Origin: JAPOXR01 sp965219635
Lineage (GTDB): Bacteria > Pseudomonadota > Alphaproteobacteria > Rhodobacterales > Rhodobacteraceae
Length of the DNA: 64,000 nt
Reading direction: 5' to 3'
Assembly (NCBI GenBank): GCA_965219635.1
Contig: OZ244783.1
Span: forward strand, 124,001 to 188,000
Positions within the stretch are counted from its first letter, which is position 1; each line of letters opens with the position of its first letter. Below, piece by piece: positions 17,863 through 25,854 of this stretch. The notes under the pieces are model-generated. The model was not told where the DNA came from. It saw nothing but the letters and a program-made list of their open reading frames with translations, and did not search any database. A program made the position numbers and the translations under genes.

Positions 17863-18706
17863 CGCGTTCTGCCTCCAATACTGAAATTACAAGGTTGATT
17901 TCGGCCAGGCCTTCAGCCCAGTCTACTGCATCCTTGGCGGTGTAATGTGCCATGGGGAGGGCCTTTTGCAGGCAATCGATTCCGTCCCATAAGCGGGTAT
18001 CGCAAATCATCGCAAATGGCCGGTCCCGTGTGGCTCGCGCCTCTTCGAATGTGTCCAGCAGCTCCGGGATGTCTGTTCCGGTGATGCGGCGAGTTTCAAA
18101 ACCGAACGCCTCGAATTTCTCGGGAACCGGTTCCACATTCATCACATCGCCTGCATGGCCGGAGGCCTGCATGTCGTTGTTGTCTATGATGTAACAGAGG
18201 TTGGAGAGCCCATGGTGAGCGGCAAACATCGCAGCTTCCCAGACATTGCCCTCCTGCAATTCGCCATCCGAGAACAGGCAATAGACCCGATTGACGGATC
18301 CCTGCTGCCGCAAGGCCCAGGCAAGGCCCGCCGACTGGCTCGGACCCTGGCCAAGGGATCCGGCGGTGATCTCAAACCCGAACTGTCCTTCTATGGGGCT
18401 CTGGTCGATACGGGTGCCATCGGCGTTGTAGGTCCTGAGTTCGTCCATCGTGTAGTGCCCGGTCTCGGCCAAAGCGCCGTAGGTCATGATCGCATCGTGA
18501 CCGTTCGACAGGACAAACCGGTCGCGGAACCAGCCTTTTCCGTCAGGCCGCAGTTCATCGAAATATAGGCATGCTGCGATATCGGCGAGGGCAACTCCCT
18601 GTGCCGCGTAGCCGCCGCGTTGCCGGCAAATCTCAAGAACGTTCCTTCGGATCCTTGCCGCCACGATTTCCAGTTCGATAACGCGGTTTCCGGAGTTCGA
18701 TCTCAT
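17843..18706 (-). CDS. Transketolase, N-terminal (ThDP-binding) subunit, copy 1
   Basis: The 287-residue protein covers the pyrophosphate-binding half of transketolase. SNGHDAIMTYGAL near residues 67-79, GSLGQGPSQSAGLAWAL and the ThDP/metal motif SDGELQEGNVWEAAM followed by IIDNNDMQ are visible. In the metal motif the usual GDG is SDG, a departure from the second copy at 25027, which has GDG. The C-terminal half is a separate gene immediately upstream (ATGA overlap at 18703), so in this operon the C-half precedes the N-half, the reverse of the common order. It probably moves a two-carbon ketol unit from an operon-specific sugar or sugar derivative. Confidence 0.9.
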   Translation of the reverse strand: MRSNSGNRVIELEIVAARIRRNVLEICRQRGGYAAQGVALADIAACLYFDELRPDGKGWFRDRFVLSNGHDAIMTYGALAETGHYTMDELRTYNADGTRIDQSPIEGQFGFEITAGSLGQGPSQSAGLAWALRQQGSVNRVYCLFSDGELQEGNVWEAAMFAAHHGLSNLCYIIDNNDMQASGHAGDVMNVEPVPEKFEAFGFETRRITGTDIPELLDTFEEARATRDRPFAMICDTRLWDGIDCLQKALPMAHYTAKDAVDWAEGLAEINLVISVLEAERDGAIIT

Positions 18707-19665
18707 GCCGCAACTCCTGCGATGCGGTCCGCCAGGCTCTGCGCGTCCAGTCCCAGCTGCTTTCGAATGTAGGGAATGGTGCCGCCCGGCGCCCATTGGT
18801 TGGGAAGGCCCAAACGCGTGACGCGCGGCCCGCCGCCAATATCCCCCACGATCTCGGCTACGAGGCTGCCGAGTCCGGTGACGATCTGGTGGTTTTCGAT
18901 GGTCACGATCTGATCATGGGAAAAGGCAAATTCCGCAATTTCCTCTTCCCGGACCGGCTTGATGGTCGGAACGTGCAGGACGGAGTGGTCAATCCCGCGT
19001 CCGGCAAGCACTTCCGAGGCTTCAAGCGCCCATTGTGTGCCGTGGCCGGACGCGATCAATCCGATCCCTGAGCCGTCTTTCAACCTGTAAGTCTTACCCA
19101 GTTCGAAGGTAAAGCTGGCCGGGTCGAGAATGCGGGGCGTGTCGCCCCTGTGCCCGCGGATATAGGTCAGGCCCGGCAGGTCGACAGCGGCATCAAGTGC
19201 CTGTCGCAAATCAGTAGGATCCACAGGGTCGATCACGTTGGCATTCGGGATAGCGCGGACCATGCCAAGGTCTTCCGCAGCCTGGTGGTGAATGCGCGCC
19301 GGGTTGGCAATTCCCGGCGTGAAACCCACCGCGATATTTGTGCGGGTGCCAGTGCCCATGCAGATCATCAACTGGTCGTAGGCGCGGCGTGTGATGTAGC
19401 AGGCAAAGCAGGTGGCAACCGGAACGTATCCACCCTTTGATACCCCGGCGGCCACAGAAAGCAGGTTCTGTTCGGCCATCCCAACCTCGAGGTGCTGTTC
19501 GGGCAGTTCGTTCCTGACGCGCACGACCTGGCAATATTTGCTGAGGTCGGCGCTCATGATCACGACATCCTTCCGCCGTGAGCAGAGGTCAAAACTGATC
19601 GAGTCAAATGGCGCCGGATCGAATGTCCGCTCGCCGGTCAGGAGCATCGGTGCCTCATGTGACAT
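18703..19665 (-). CDS. Transketolase, C-terminal subunit, copy 1
   Basis: The 320-residue protein covers the pyrimidine-binding and C-terminal domains. The catalytic Glu that activates ThDP is in HLEVGMAEQNLLSVAAG; ARIHHQAAEDLGMVRAIPN is the substrate-side histidine block; VVTIENH-type QIVTIENHQIVTGLGS lies in the C-terminal domain. The ATG at 19665 overlaps the sulfatase stop by 11 bases; another ATG at 19674 is possible. With the downstream N-half it should form an alpha2beta2 transketolase. Similar split enzymes are known in sulfosugar (SqwGH) and apiose (AptAB) breakdown; which chemistry applies here is inference. Confidence 0.9.
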   Translation of the reverse strand: MSHEAPMLLTGERTFDPAPFDSISFDLCSRRKDVVIMSADLSKYCQVVRVRNELPEQHLEVGMAEQNLLSVAAGVSKGGYVPVATCFACYITRRAYDQLMICMGTGTRTNIAVGFTPGIANPARIHHQAAEDLGMVRAIPNANVIDPVDPTDLRQALDAAVDLPGLTYIRGHRGDTPRILDPASFTFELGKTYRLKDGSGIGLIASGHGTQWALEASEVLAGRGIDHSVLHVPTIKPVREEEIAEFAFSHDQIVTIENHQIVTGLGSLVAEIVGDIGGGPRVTRLGLPNQWAPGGTIPYIRKQLGLDAQSLADRIAGVAA

Positions 19666-21142
19666 GGATGGCATTCGGCAGCAGCACTCTTTCCAAATGC
19701 TCCTTTGCCTCGGCATGGGTTACCCAATCCGGCGGCGGAAATTCGGCGGCCATGTCCCAGTTGTCGCCAGTGGCCTCCATATGGGCGGAGAGCCGGGCGT
19801 CGAATTCATCCATAAGCGCAGTGTAAGCAGACTCGTTCACCAGATTGTTCTGCTCATCTGGGTCCTTGCGCTCGTCGAAGAGCAATGCGCGATGGTCCTT
19901 CCGGCGCATGTAAAGCCAGTCCCTGGTGCGGATGCCGCGCTCGGCGAACGGCGCATATTCGCGGGGATTGCCGCCGGTCTGAGTGAAAACCTGGTACCAG
20001 ATTGCATCCCGATGCTCGTTGGTCTTTCCATCAAGTGCCGGGAGAAAGCTCTGGCTGTCCCGGCCTCCAGGCATTGCGATACCGATGAGGTCGAAAAGCG
20101 TCGCCATCATATCGACACCGACATCCACCATGGCTTCGGTCCTGCGTGGCTGGAACCGCGCAGGGTACCGCACAATGAGTGGAACCTGCATCGCGGCGCG
20201 GTAGGCCTGGTTCTTGATCCCGCAGAAAGACCCGTGCTGGCCGCACATGTCTCCGTGGTCGCTGAAGAAGACCACCATCGTGTCGTCGGCAATGCCGAGC
20301 GCATCAAGTTCATTCAGGATACGCCCGAGGTTCCAATCGATATTGTGGATCATGCCGTAATATTCGGCGATGAACTCGCGGATTTCGGCTTCGGTCTCGA
20401 TCTCGCCCGTCGCTTTGGTTTCATGCGCCGCGTGGCTCTTGTGCCCGGAACGTGGATCGCCGCCGCAGAGAACCTTGTTGCGATGCTCCTGCACTTCCGC
20501 CTGCAGGCCAGGGTCGGGGACACCGACTGGAAGGGGCACTTCTTCGGGTTTGTAGATGCGGCGCAGGTAATTGGGCATGTCCATCGGAAAATGGGGCGGG
20601 CCGTAGCTGAGATAGCCGAAGAAGGGGCCGCCGCCACTGGCGGCATCGTTGATGAATTCCATGAATTGGTCGGTCTGGTAGTCCGGCTCATAGCGTGCCG
20701 AATGATAGGCCTGGCCATCGTCATCGTAGTAGATTGAGGAGCGGTAGTCGTGGCCGCGATTGAATCCGACAAAGTGTTCGAATCCGAAGCGCCTGCCGGG
20801 AGGCACGAAGCCGGGTTTGGGGCCGCCTTCCAGATGCCACTTGCCAACGTAACCGGTGCGGTAGCCCGCGTCGCGCAGGAATTCGGCTAGAAACCCCTGT
20901 CCGCTGCGCAGGGGAAAGTGGTTTTGCACCATGCCATGCCTTTGAGCATACTTTCCGGTGAGCACCGAGGCGCGAAAGGGACAGCAGAGCGGGTAGCCCG
21001 TATAGGCCTCTGTAAAATGCACGCCTTCCGCTGACAAACGGTCGATATTGGCAGTCCTGATCACCGGGTTGCCCGCGCAACCCATTGCGTCATAGCGCAT
21101 CTGGTCGGCATAGATGAACAGGATGTTCGGGCGGGCGGTCAT
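19655..21142 (-). CDS. Type I sulfatase, cytosolic
   Basis: The 495-residue protein has the alkaline-phosphatase-superfamily start RPNILFIYADQMRYDAMG with metal ligand Asp13. The formylglycine signature CCPFRASVLTGK has Cys53 as the residue to be oxidised (CxPxR followed by the leucine-glycine-lysine part). The C-terminal metal block is FFSDHGDMCGQHG near residues 290-302. No signal peptide is present, so desulfation should occur in the cytoplasm after import. ATGA overlap with tctA and an 11-base overlap with the transketolase C-half tie it to both transport and sugar chemistry. The tail with FPPPDW and THAEAKEHLERVLLPNAI is shared with a pseudogene at 48.1-48.6 kb. The sulfate ester is unknown; it is not a clear choline sulfatase. 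Confidence 0.93.
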   Translation of the reverse strand: MTARPNILFIYADQMRYDAMGCAGNPVIRTANIDRLSAEGVHFTEAYTGYPLCCPFRASVLTGKYAQRHGMVQNHFPLRSGQGFLAEFLRDAGYRTGYVGKWHLEGGPKPGFVPPGRRFGFEHFVGFNRGHDYRSSIYYDDDGQAYHSARYEPDYQTDQFMEFINDAASGGGPFFGYLSYGPPHFPMDMPNYLRRIYKPEEVPLPVGVPDPGLQAEVQEHRNKVLCGGDPRSGHKSHAAHETKATGEIETEAEIREFIAEYYGMIHNIDWNLGRILNELDALGIADDTMVVFFSDHGDMCGQHGSFCGIKNQAYRAAMQVPLIVRYPARFQPRRTEAMVDVGVDMMATLFDLIGIAMPGGRDSQSFLPALDGKTNEHRDAIWYQVFTQTGGNPREYAPFAERGIRTRDWLYMRRKDHRALLFDERKDPDEQNNLVNESAYTALMDEFDARLSAHMEATGDNWDMAAEFPPPDWVTHAEAKEHLERVLLPNAIHVT

Positions 21143-22635
21143 GCATTCTCCTTGCCGCGCTTCAGGCGCGACGTGACAGGACCCCAGAGGATAGTCAGGG
21201 CCAAAGCAGCATAGATCGTCAACCCGATGGGCGTGTTGAAGAACTCGGCAACAGAGCCATCAGCGATCGTCAGGGACTGGCGGAGTGCGTTTTCAAGGAT
21301 CGGTCCAAGCACAAACCCGATGGATAACGGCGCGATCGAATACCCAAGCTTGCGGACAACATATCCGAGGATGCCAGCGCCGAGAAGCACACCCACATTG
21401 AAGAAGGAGTTCGAGACCGAATAGATTCCGACAAAACTCAGCAACATCACGGTCGGTACGATCACGGATGTCGGAACCATGATCAGACGCGCTGCAAAGC
21501 GGATCGCAGCGAGGCCAACGAACATCATCAGGATGTTGATGATGAAGAGGCCGATGAATATCGCGTACATCAGGTCGGGCCGCTCACTGAACAGTTTCGG
21601 CCCGGGCGCAAGGCCCTGGATCAGCAGAGCGCCGAGGAGAACGGCCGCAGCAGGACTGCCAGGCACACCAAGTGTAAGTGTGGGTACAAGGGCTCCACCG
21701 ACTGTGGCGTTGTTTGCTGTTTCGGGCGCAACGATGCCTTCCGGAATGCCAGTTCCATACCGTTCAGGGTTTTTTGACCGGCGCTTGGCCTCGGAATAGG
21801 CAAAAAACGCGCCGACTGCGGCACCCTCTCCGGGAATGATCCCAATCACGGTTCCGATGACCGATGATCGGAACAGGATATCCTTCAACCTTGCAAGCGC
21901 CCGTAATCCTGGCAGTTTGACTGTCAGGCTCTCGGTAGTGAATTCGATCTTCTTGAGCGCGCGCTCGGCTCCGATGAGCACTTCCGACATGGCAAACAGG
22001 CCAACGAGGAAAGGAACAAGTGGCAGGCCTTCGTAAAGATGGTAGGTCCCGAAAGTGTATCGCTCGGTGCCGTTGAGTTCATCCAGCCCCCAGGTCGTCA
22101 GGAAGATGCCAAGAGCGCCAACCAGGAGTCCCTTGGGCAGGCTTTGTCCTGCCACCCGAACAACGACGACAAGGCCAAAGACACTGATCGCCAGGTATTC
22201 GCGTGGTCCGAACCGGACCGCCAGATCAGCAAGCAGTGGCGAAATGAGGGCCAGGCACAAGACGCTGAACAGCCCACCGATGATGGAGCCTGTCAAGGAC
22301 AGGCCAAGCGCCTCGCCGCCTTTGCCGGCCTTGAACATCGCATGACCGTCCTGGACCGTTGCAATGGCCGCTCCGGTTCCGGGAATCCCGACCGCGATTG
22401 CAGAGATTGAGCCACCGTATATCGCTGCCGAGTAGATCCCCAGCAGCAGGACCATTGATGGCACCGTGTCCATGTAGAAAGTGAAGGGCAACGCCAGCGC
22501 AATGGCGATCGGCGGCCCGAGGCCAGGCAGAATGCCGATGATCAGCCCGAGCACAATGCCTGCGACCAGCAAGGCCATTGTGACAGGATCAGCCAGGAGG
22601 CCGAGCGCTGTGAGAAGTGCGTCACCTTCGAACAT
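21139..22635 (-). CDS. tctA: Tripartite tricarboxylate transporter, large permease TctA
   Basis: The 498-residue protein has about twelve membrane segments and the TctA signatures GILPGLGPPIAIALALPFTF near residues 35-54, GIPGTGAAIATVQDGHAM near 80-97, and the mirrored IIPGEGAAVGAFFAY with ETANNATVGGALVPTLTLG in the second half. The TTT family takes up anionic organic compounds with a periplasmic binding protein. The ATG at 22635 starts 5 bases after the tctB stop; a longer frame would run through tctB. Coupled by ATGA to the sulfatase, it probably imports the sulfatase substrate. Confidence 0.94.
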   Translation of the reverse strand: MFEGDALLTALGLLADPVTMALLVAGIVLGLIIGILPGLGPPIAIALALPFTFYMDTVPSMVLLLGIYSAAIYGGSISAIAVGIPGTGAAIATVQDGHAMFKAGKGGEALGLSLTGSIIGGLFSVLCLALISPLLADLAVRFGPREYLAISVFGLVVVVRVAGQSLPKGLLVGALGIFLTTWGLDELNGTERYTFGTYHLYEGLPLVPFLVGLFAMSEVLIGAERALKKIEFTTESLTVKLPGLRALARLKDILFRSSVIGTVIGIIPGEGAAVGAFFAYSEAKRRSKNPERYGTGIPEGIVAPETANNATVGGALVPTLTLGVPGSPAAAVLLGALLIQGLAPGPKLFSERPDLMYAIFIGLFIINILMMFVGLAAIRFAARLIMVPTSVIVPTVMLLSFVGIYSVSNSFFNVGVLLGAGILGYVVRKLGYSIAPLSIGFVLGPILENALRQSLTIADGSVAEFFNTPIGLTIYAALALTILWGPVTSRLKRGKENA

Positions 22636-22640
22636 GCCGG

Positions 22641-23102
22641 TCACACCAGCTGAATGCCGAGCGCATAGGTGAATACAATGTACACGCAGGCAGCCAATGC
22701 CAGCACTACGCAGTATATCACCGGGTTGCGCACTCCCATGGCAAGAAGGCTGAGAGGCCCGAGAACCACAGCCATCGGGATGAAGCCCAACCAGCGCCAA
22801 ATCAGGTAACAGATCACCGCAGCCGCCATGACGAGGAGCCCGCGGGCTGCATCGCCACGGGTTGCGAAGACCATTTCGCCGTTGTCTCCTCCGGCGCCTC
22901 CTCGCCTCCAGTACAGGTAGCCGACCATGGCCGCGCAGGCGGCGGTCACTGCGAGCATCAATTGAGGAAAGAACTTTGATGGAAGGCCTGAACTCGCCAG
23001 CAATCCGGCGGCTTCAAAGCCTTCAGCCACCCACGCGAAATATGCGCAGGCCAGGACGACCGCGGCCGCAAAGACGAGATTTGCGGTTCTTTGGCTGAGC
23101 AT
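22641..23102 (-). CDS. tctB: Tripartite tricarboxylate transporter, small permease TctB
   Basis: The 153-residue protein has four hydrophobic segments, near residues 8-25, 45-65, 88-108 and 120-150, matching TctB. The block LASSGLPSKFFPQLMLAV is the typical family region between helices 1 and 2. It partners TctA in the membrane. Between it and tctC lies a strong hairpin that may limit read-through into the permease genes. Confidence 0.88.
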   Translation of the reverse strand: MLSQRTANLVFAAAVVLACAYFAWVAEGFEAAGLLASSGLPSKFFPQLMLAVTAACAAMVGYLYWRRGGAGGDNGEMVFATRGDAARGLLVMAAAVICYLIWRWLGFIPMAVVLGPLSLLAMGVRNPVIYCVVLALAACVYIVFTYALGIQLV

Positions 23103-23123
23103 CAGGCAGGTCCAGGGTCACGG

Positions 23124-23151
23124 CACCGCGCGAAGCACGCTTCGCGCGGTG
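23124..23151 (-). terminator. Perfect 12-bp hairpin between tctC and tctB
   Basis: The arms CACCGCGCGAAG (23124-23135) and CTTCGCGCGGTG (23140-23151) pair perfectly around a 4-base loop. No T-run follows on either strand, so it is not a classic terminator. Its place between the binding-protein gene and the permease genes suggests mRNA stabilisation or partial attenuation giving more TctC than TctBA. That role is inference. Confidence 0.6.
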
Positions 23152-23170
23152 TACAGGGCCGCAGTTCGGC

Positions 23171-24136
23171 CTATTTGTGAAGCAGTCCGAGTCCGTCGAG
23201 GATCGGCGAATAGAGATCCTTGCCTCTCTGGATAAGGGCGCGGACATTATCCGGCCCGTGGACCCAGTCGTAACCCACCTCTTTGGGAAGCATCGACATG
23301 AACTCTTCCGTGCCCATTATTTCGGATGCTGCCAGAAGCTTGTCGACAATCTCTTGGGGAGTTCCGGCTTTCACGGCAGCGCCACCATGGACCCAAACGC
23401 CTGCTTCCTTGCCTGGAAACGCCTCGCCCACGGTTCTCACACCAGGCAAATCCCTGTCCATGAAGGCTTTTCGATTGTTGTCGAGGATAATCAGGGCGCG
23501 CACTTCATCCGTGAAGCCATGGATCGAACCGACTTGCCCGACGGCTACGTCTACCTGGCCGCCAACCAGGCCTGCCATGGTCGCCGGAACGGTCTTCAGC
23601 GCCAGTGTCTTGAATTCCAGGTCGAACTCGCTTGCGAGCTGCACGGCCGAGAGGTTTGGCGGAGCGCCAAGGTTATTGACACCGATCGTCAACTTGTTGG
23701 CCTTCGCTCCCTCGATGAACTCTTCGAACGTATTGTATGGGCTGTCGCTGCGGACATAGAGCGCATTGGACGCTGAGATACCCGCAAAGAGTGGAATGAA
23801 ATCCTCAGCCGGGTCGTAAGGGACCTCGCGCGTCAGCGGAACAACCATGAAACTCGGGGGCGACCAATTGAATATCGTGTAGCCGTCCGCCGGCGCTTCG
23901 ACGACACTCATGGTGGCCGGAATGTGCGCGCCTCCTGGTTTGTTCACGACATTGACCGGCACGCCGAGTTGCTGGGAAAGCACTTCCGCATTCATGCGGG
24001 CAACGATGTCGGCATAGCCTCCAGCGGCAAACGAGACCACGTAAGTGATCGGTTTTTCGGGCCATTCGGCCAGCGCCGCGGCCGAACCGAGGCCCAGCGA
24101 CACCACGCCGGCAGCAACCAGTTTCAACAGTTTCAT
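23171..24136 (-). CDS. tctC: Tripartite tricarboxylate transporter binding protein TctC
   Basis: The 321-residue protein starts with a clear signal peptide (MKLLKLVAAGVVSLGLGSAAALA). The mature start EWPEKPITYVVSFAAGGYADIVAR contains the Bug/TctC block that contacts a carboxylate ligand. The mid-protein VNKPGGAHIPATMSVVEAPADG is the second family block. GGAGAAAAAC upstream supplies the ribosome site. As the first structural gene after gntR it sets transport specificity, which cannot be read from sequence. Confidence 0.93.
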   Translation of the reverse strand: MKLLKLVAAGVVSLGLGSAAALAEWPEKPITYVVSFAAGGYADIVARMNAEVLSQQLGVPVNVVNKPGGAHIPATMSVVEAPADGYTIFNWSPPSFMVVPLTREVPYDPAEDFIPLFAGISASNALYVRSDSPYNTFEEFIEGAKANKLTIGVNNLGAPPNLSAVQLASEFDLEFKTLALKTVPATMAGLVGGQVDVAVGQVGSIHGFTDEVRALIILDNNRKAFMDRDLPGVRTVGEAFPGKEAGVWVHGGAAVKAGTPQEIVDKLLAASEIMGTEEFMSMLPKEVGYDWVHGPDNVRALIQRGKDLYSPILDGLGLLHK

Positions 24137-24189
24137 GTTTTTCTCCTTCCTTAGTCGATCTGGGTGGCAACACCATCAATGATCTAGAT

Positions 24190-24197
24190 GTATATAC
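24190..24197. promoter_or_regulatory. Candidate GntR/HutC-type operator
   Basis: The perfect palindrome GTATATAC fits the GT-N-TA-N-AC pattern known for HutC-subfamily regulators. It lies in the 113-base gap between gntR and tctC, close to TTGACA and TATAAA-like elements on the minus strand. Binding by the neighbouring GntR protein is inferred. Confidence 0.35.
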
Positions 24198-24249
24198 CTT
24201 TATAAGAATGTTCGGCATTGTCAAGGCGTCATGCAAGCGCCGCCTTCAT

Positions 24250-24960
24250 TCAGTTTGTCGTGAATTCCATGTCGAACTCCAGAAGATCGCCGGGATAGTA
24301 AAGCGTGGCGGAGTAGATCATGAGGTCATCTCCATCCAGAAACTCGCGCGCCACGCGAAAGACGGCGGAATTCACCTTGATGCCAAGGGCCTTGGCCATC
24401 TCAAAATCGGCGTAAGAGATGGTGACTTTCTGACAGGCTCTCCTGACCGGCACGCCGAGATCCTTCAGCACGGAGACCACGATTTCCTGGGTGAAGCGTT
24501 CTGGTGCCAGTTCAAACATCTTGTCGTCAAGCCTGATGTCCACCTGGCAAAAAGGCTTTCCGGAACGTGAGTGAATTCGCCGCATGCATCTGAAATAACG
24601 CCCATCTTCCGATTTCTCGATCGTTGCAGCGTGGTTGTGAACCAGGACTTCGAGTTCATCGACCATGGCGTAGATCTGCGAGATTTCCGCTCTCATGTGC
24701 AGCGTGTGCCGCTTGGGCAACTTCACGGCGCGTACAAAAGTTCCACGGCCCGAGTGCTTCTCGATCAACCCTTCCTCTTCAAGCGAGTTCATCGCCTGCA
24801 CGACCGTCATGCGGGCGACGCCCAGGTCCTCGCTCAGCTCGCGAAGGGCTGGAAGCCGGGTTCCGGCCGGCAACTCGCCTGACAGGACCTGATGGCGGAG
24901 AACCGCGGCAACCTCTGCATGCAGCGGAACCGCATGACGCTTCATCGATTGAAGATTCAT
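24250..24960 (-). CDS. GntR family regulator, HutC-type
   Basis: The 236-residue protein has an N-terminal winged helix: residues 14-80 with LRHQVLSGELPAGTRLPALR, LGVARMTVVQAMNSLEEEGL and KHSGRGTFV. A UTRA effector domain follows (KPFCQVDIRLDDKMFELAP; FRVAREFLDGDDLMIYSATLYYP). It probably represses the two divergent operons until an intermediate is present. The start at 24960 puts the DNA-binding domain at the N-terminus; longer frames continue into the divergent promoter region. Confidence 0.9.
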   Translation of the reverse strand: MNLQSMKRHAVPLHAEVAAVLRHQVLSGELPAGTRLPALRELSEDLGVARMTVVQAMNSLEEEGLIEKHSGRGTFVRAVKLPKRHTLHMRAEISQIYAMVDELEVLVHNHAATIEKSEDGRYFRCMRRIHSRSGKPFCQVDIRLDDKMFELAPERFTQEIVVSVLKDLGVPVRRACQKVTISYADFEMAKALGIKVNSAVFRVAREFLDGDDLMIYSATLYYPGDLLEFDMEFTTN

Positions 24961-25000
24961 ATTGACAAACGCCCCCTTGTCATTGGTACAAAGGTCCAGA

Positions 25001-25016
25001 CTGTTATAAATTACAG
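25001..25016. promoter_or_regulatory. Imperfect inverted repeat in the divergent promoter region
   Basis: CTGTTATAAATTACAG has half-sites agreeing at six of eight positions and includes the TATAAA that could be the -10 of the plus-strand transketolase operon. A TTGGTACAA element lies just before it. The 66 bases between gntR and the transketolase gene must hold both promoters, so this is a candidate operator. Confidence 0.3.
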
Positions 25017-25026
25017 CAGGTGCCGG

Positions 25027-25854
25027 ATGCAGGCAAGACACAACATCGAAAGGCTTGAGAAGATTGCGACGCGCCTCAGGCTGCAGGTCGTCAACATGGT
25101 TGCTCCTTCGGGCCAGGGATACGTCCAGCAAGGACTGGGCGCAGCAGACATATTCACGTCGCTCTACTTCGCCGAGGCGTCTCTGGATCCCGGCAATCCG
25201 GCGTGGCCCGGCCGCGACCGGATCTTTCTGACGACAGCCCACAACACCGCGATCTTCTATGCAACTCTGGCCGAGCGCGGCTTTTTCGATACCGGCAGGC
25301 TTGAAACTTACGTGACCGACGGTTCCGCACTGGAGATCAATTCTTCGGAGCGCATGGGCCCAATCGTGGAAGCAACATGCGGGTCTCTGGGGCAGGGACT
25401 GTCTGTGGCCATTGGATGCGCCATTGCCGCCAAACGGCAGGGCCGCAGCAGCCGGGTCTATGTGATCATCGGCGATGGCGAAATGCAGGAGGGGCAAGTC
25501 TGGGAAGCGGCCATGCTGGCCGGGGCAAAGGGCTTGGACAACCTTTGCGTGATCGTGGACTACAATTTTGTCCAGTCTGAGGGTTCAATGGACCAGGTGA
25601 TGTCGCTTGAACCTCTCCTGGATAAGATGGAGAGCTTCGGATTTGCGGTCCAGGAGGTGGATGGCAACGACATGGGCGACCTCCTGGAGGCATACGACAG
25701 GGCGCGCGCGACCAAGGGCCGGCCGAGCTTCATCAAGGCCAACACGCTGATGGGTAAGGGCGTCGCATCGCTTGAAGGCCTCATGTTTCACCAGTTGCGC
25801 TTTCCGCCCGAGGTTGCAGCGTCGGCCCGCCTGGAATTGGAGGCCCAGCTGTGA
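25027..25854 (+). CDS. Transketolase, N-terminal (ThDP-binding) subunit, copy 2
   Basis: The 275-residue protein is the pyrophosphate-binding half of a split transketolase. VAPSGQGYVQQGLGAADIF near residues 22-40, TAHNTAIFYATLAERG, GSLGQGLSVAIGCAIAAK and the metal/ThDP motif GDGEMQEGQVWEAAM with VDYN are intact. The usual SNGH is changed to TAHN, an unusual position close to ThDP. The start at 25027 is preferred over longer frames that run into the promoter and gntR. It is followed by the C-half with a GTGA overlap. Confidence 0.9.
   Translation: MQARHNIERLEKIATRLRLQVVNMVAPSGQGYVQQGLGAADIFTSLYFAEASLDPGNPAWPGRDRIFLTTAHNTAIFYATLAERGFFDTGRLETYVTDGSALEINSSERMGPIVEATCGSLGQGLSVAIGCAIAAKRQGRSSRVYVIIGDGEMQEGQVWEAAMLAGAKGLDNLCVIVDYNFVQSEGSMDQVMSLEPLLDKMESFGFAVQEVDGNDMGDLLEAYDRARATKGRPSFIKANTLMGKGVASLEGLMFHQLRFPPEVAASARLELEAQL

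Noticed and set aside
19412..20737. Plus-strand frame of about 441 codons opposite the sulfatase and transketolase C-half
   Set aside because: The minus strand carries all sulfatase catalytic motifs; the plus frame shows no domain.
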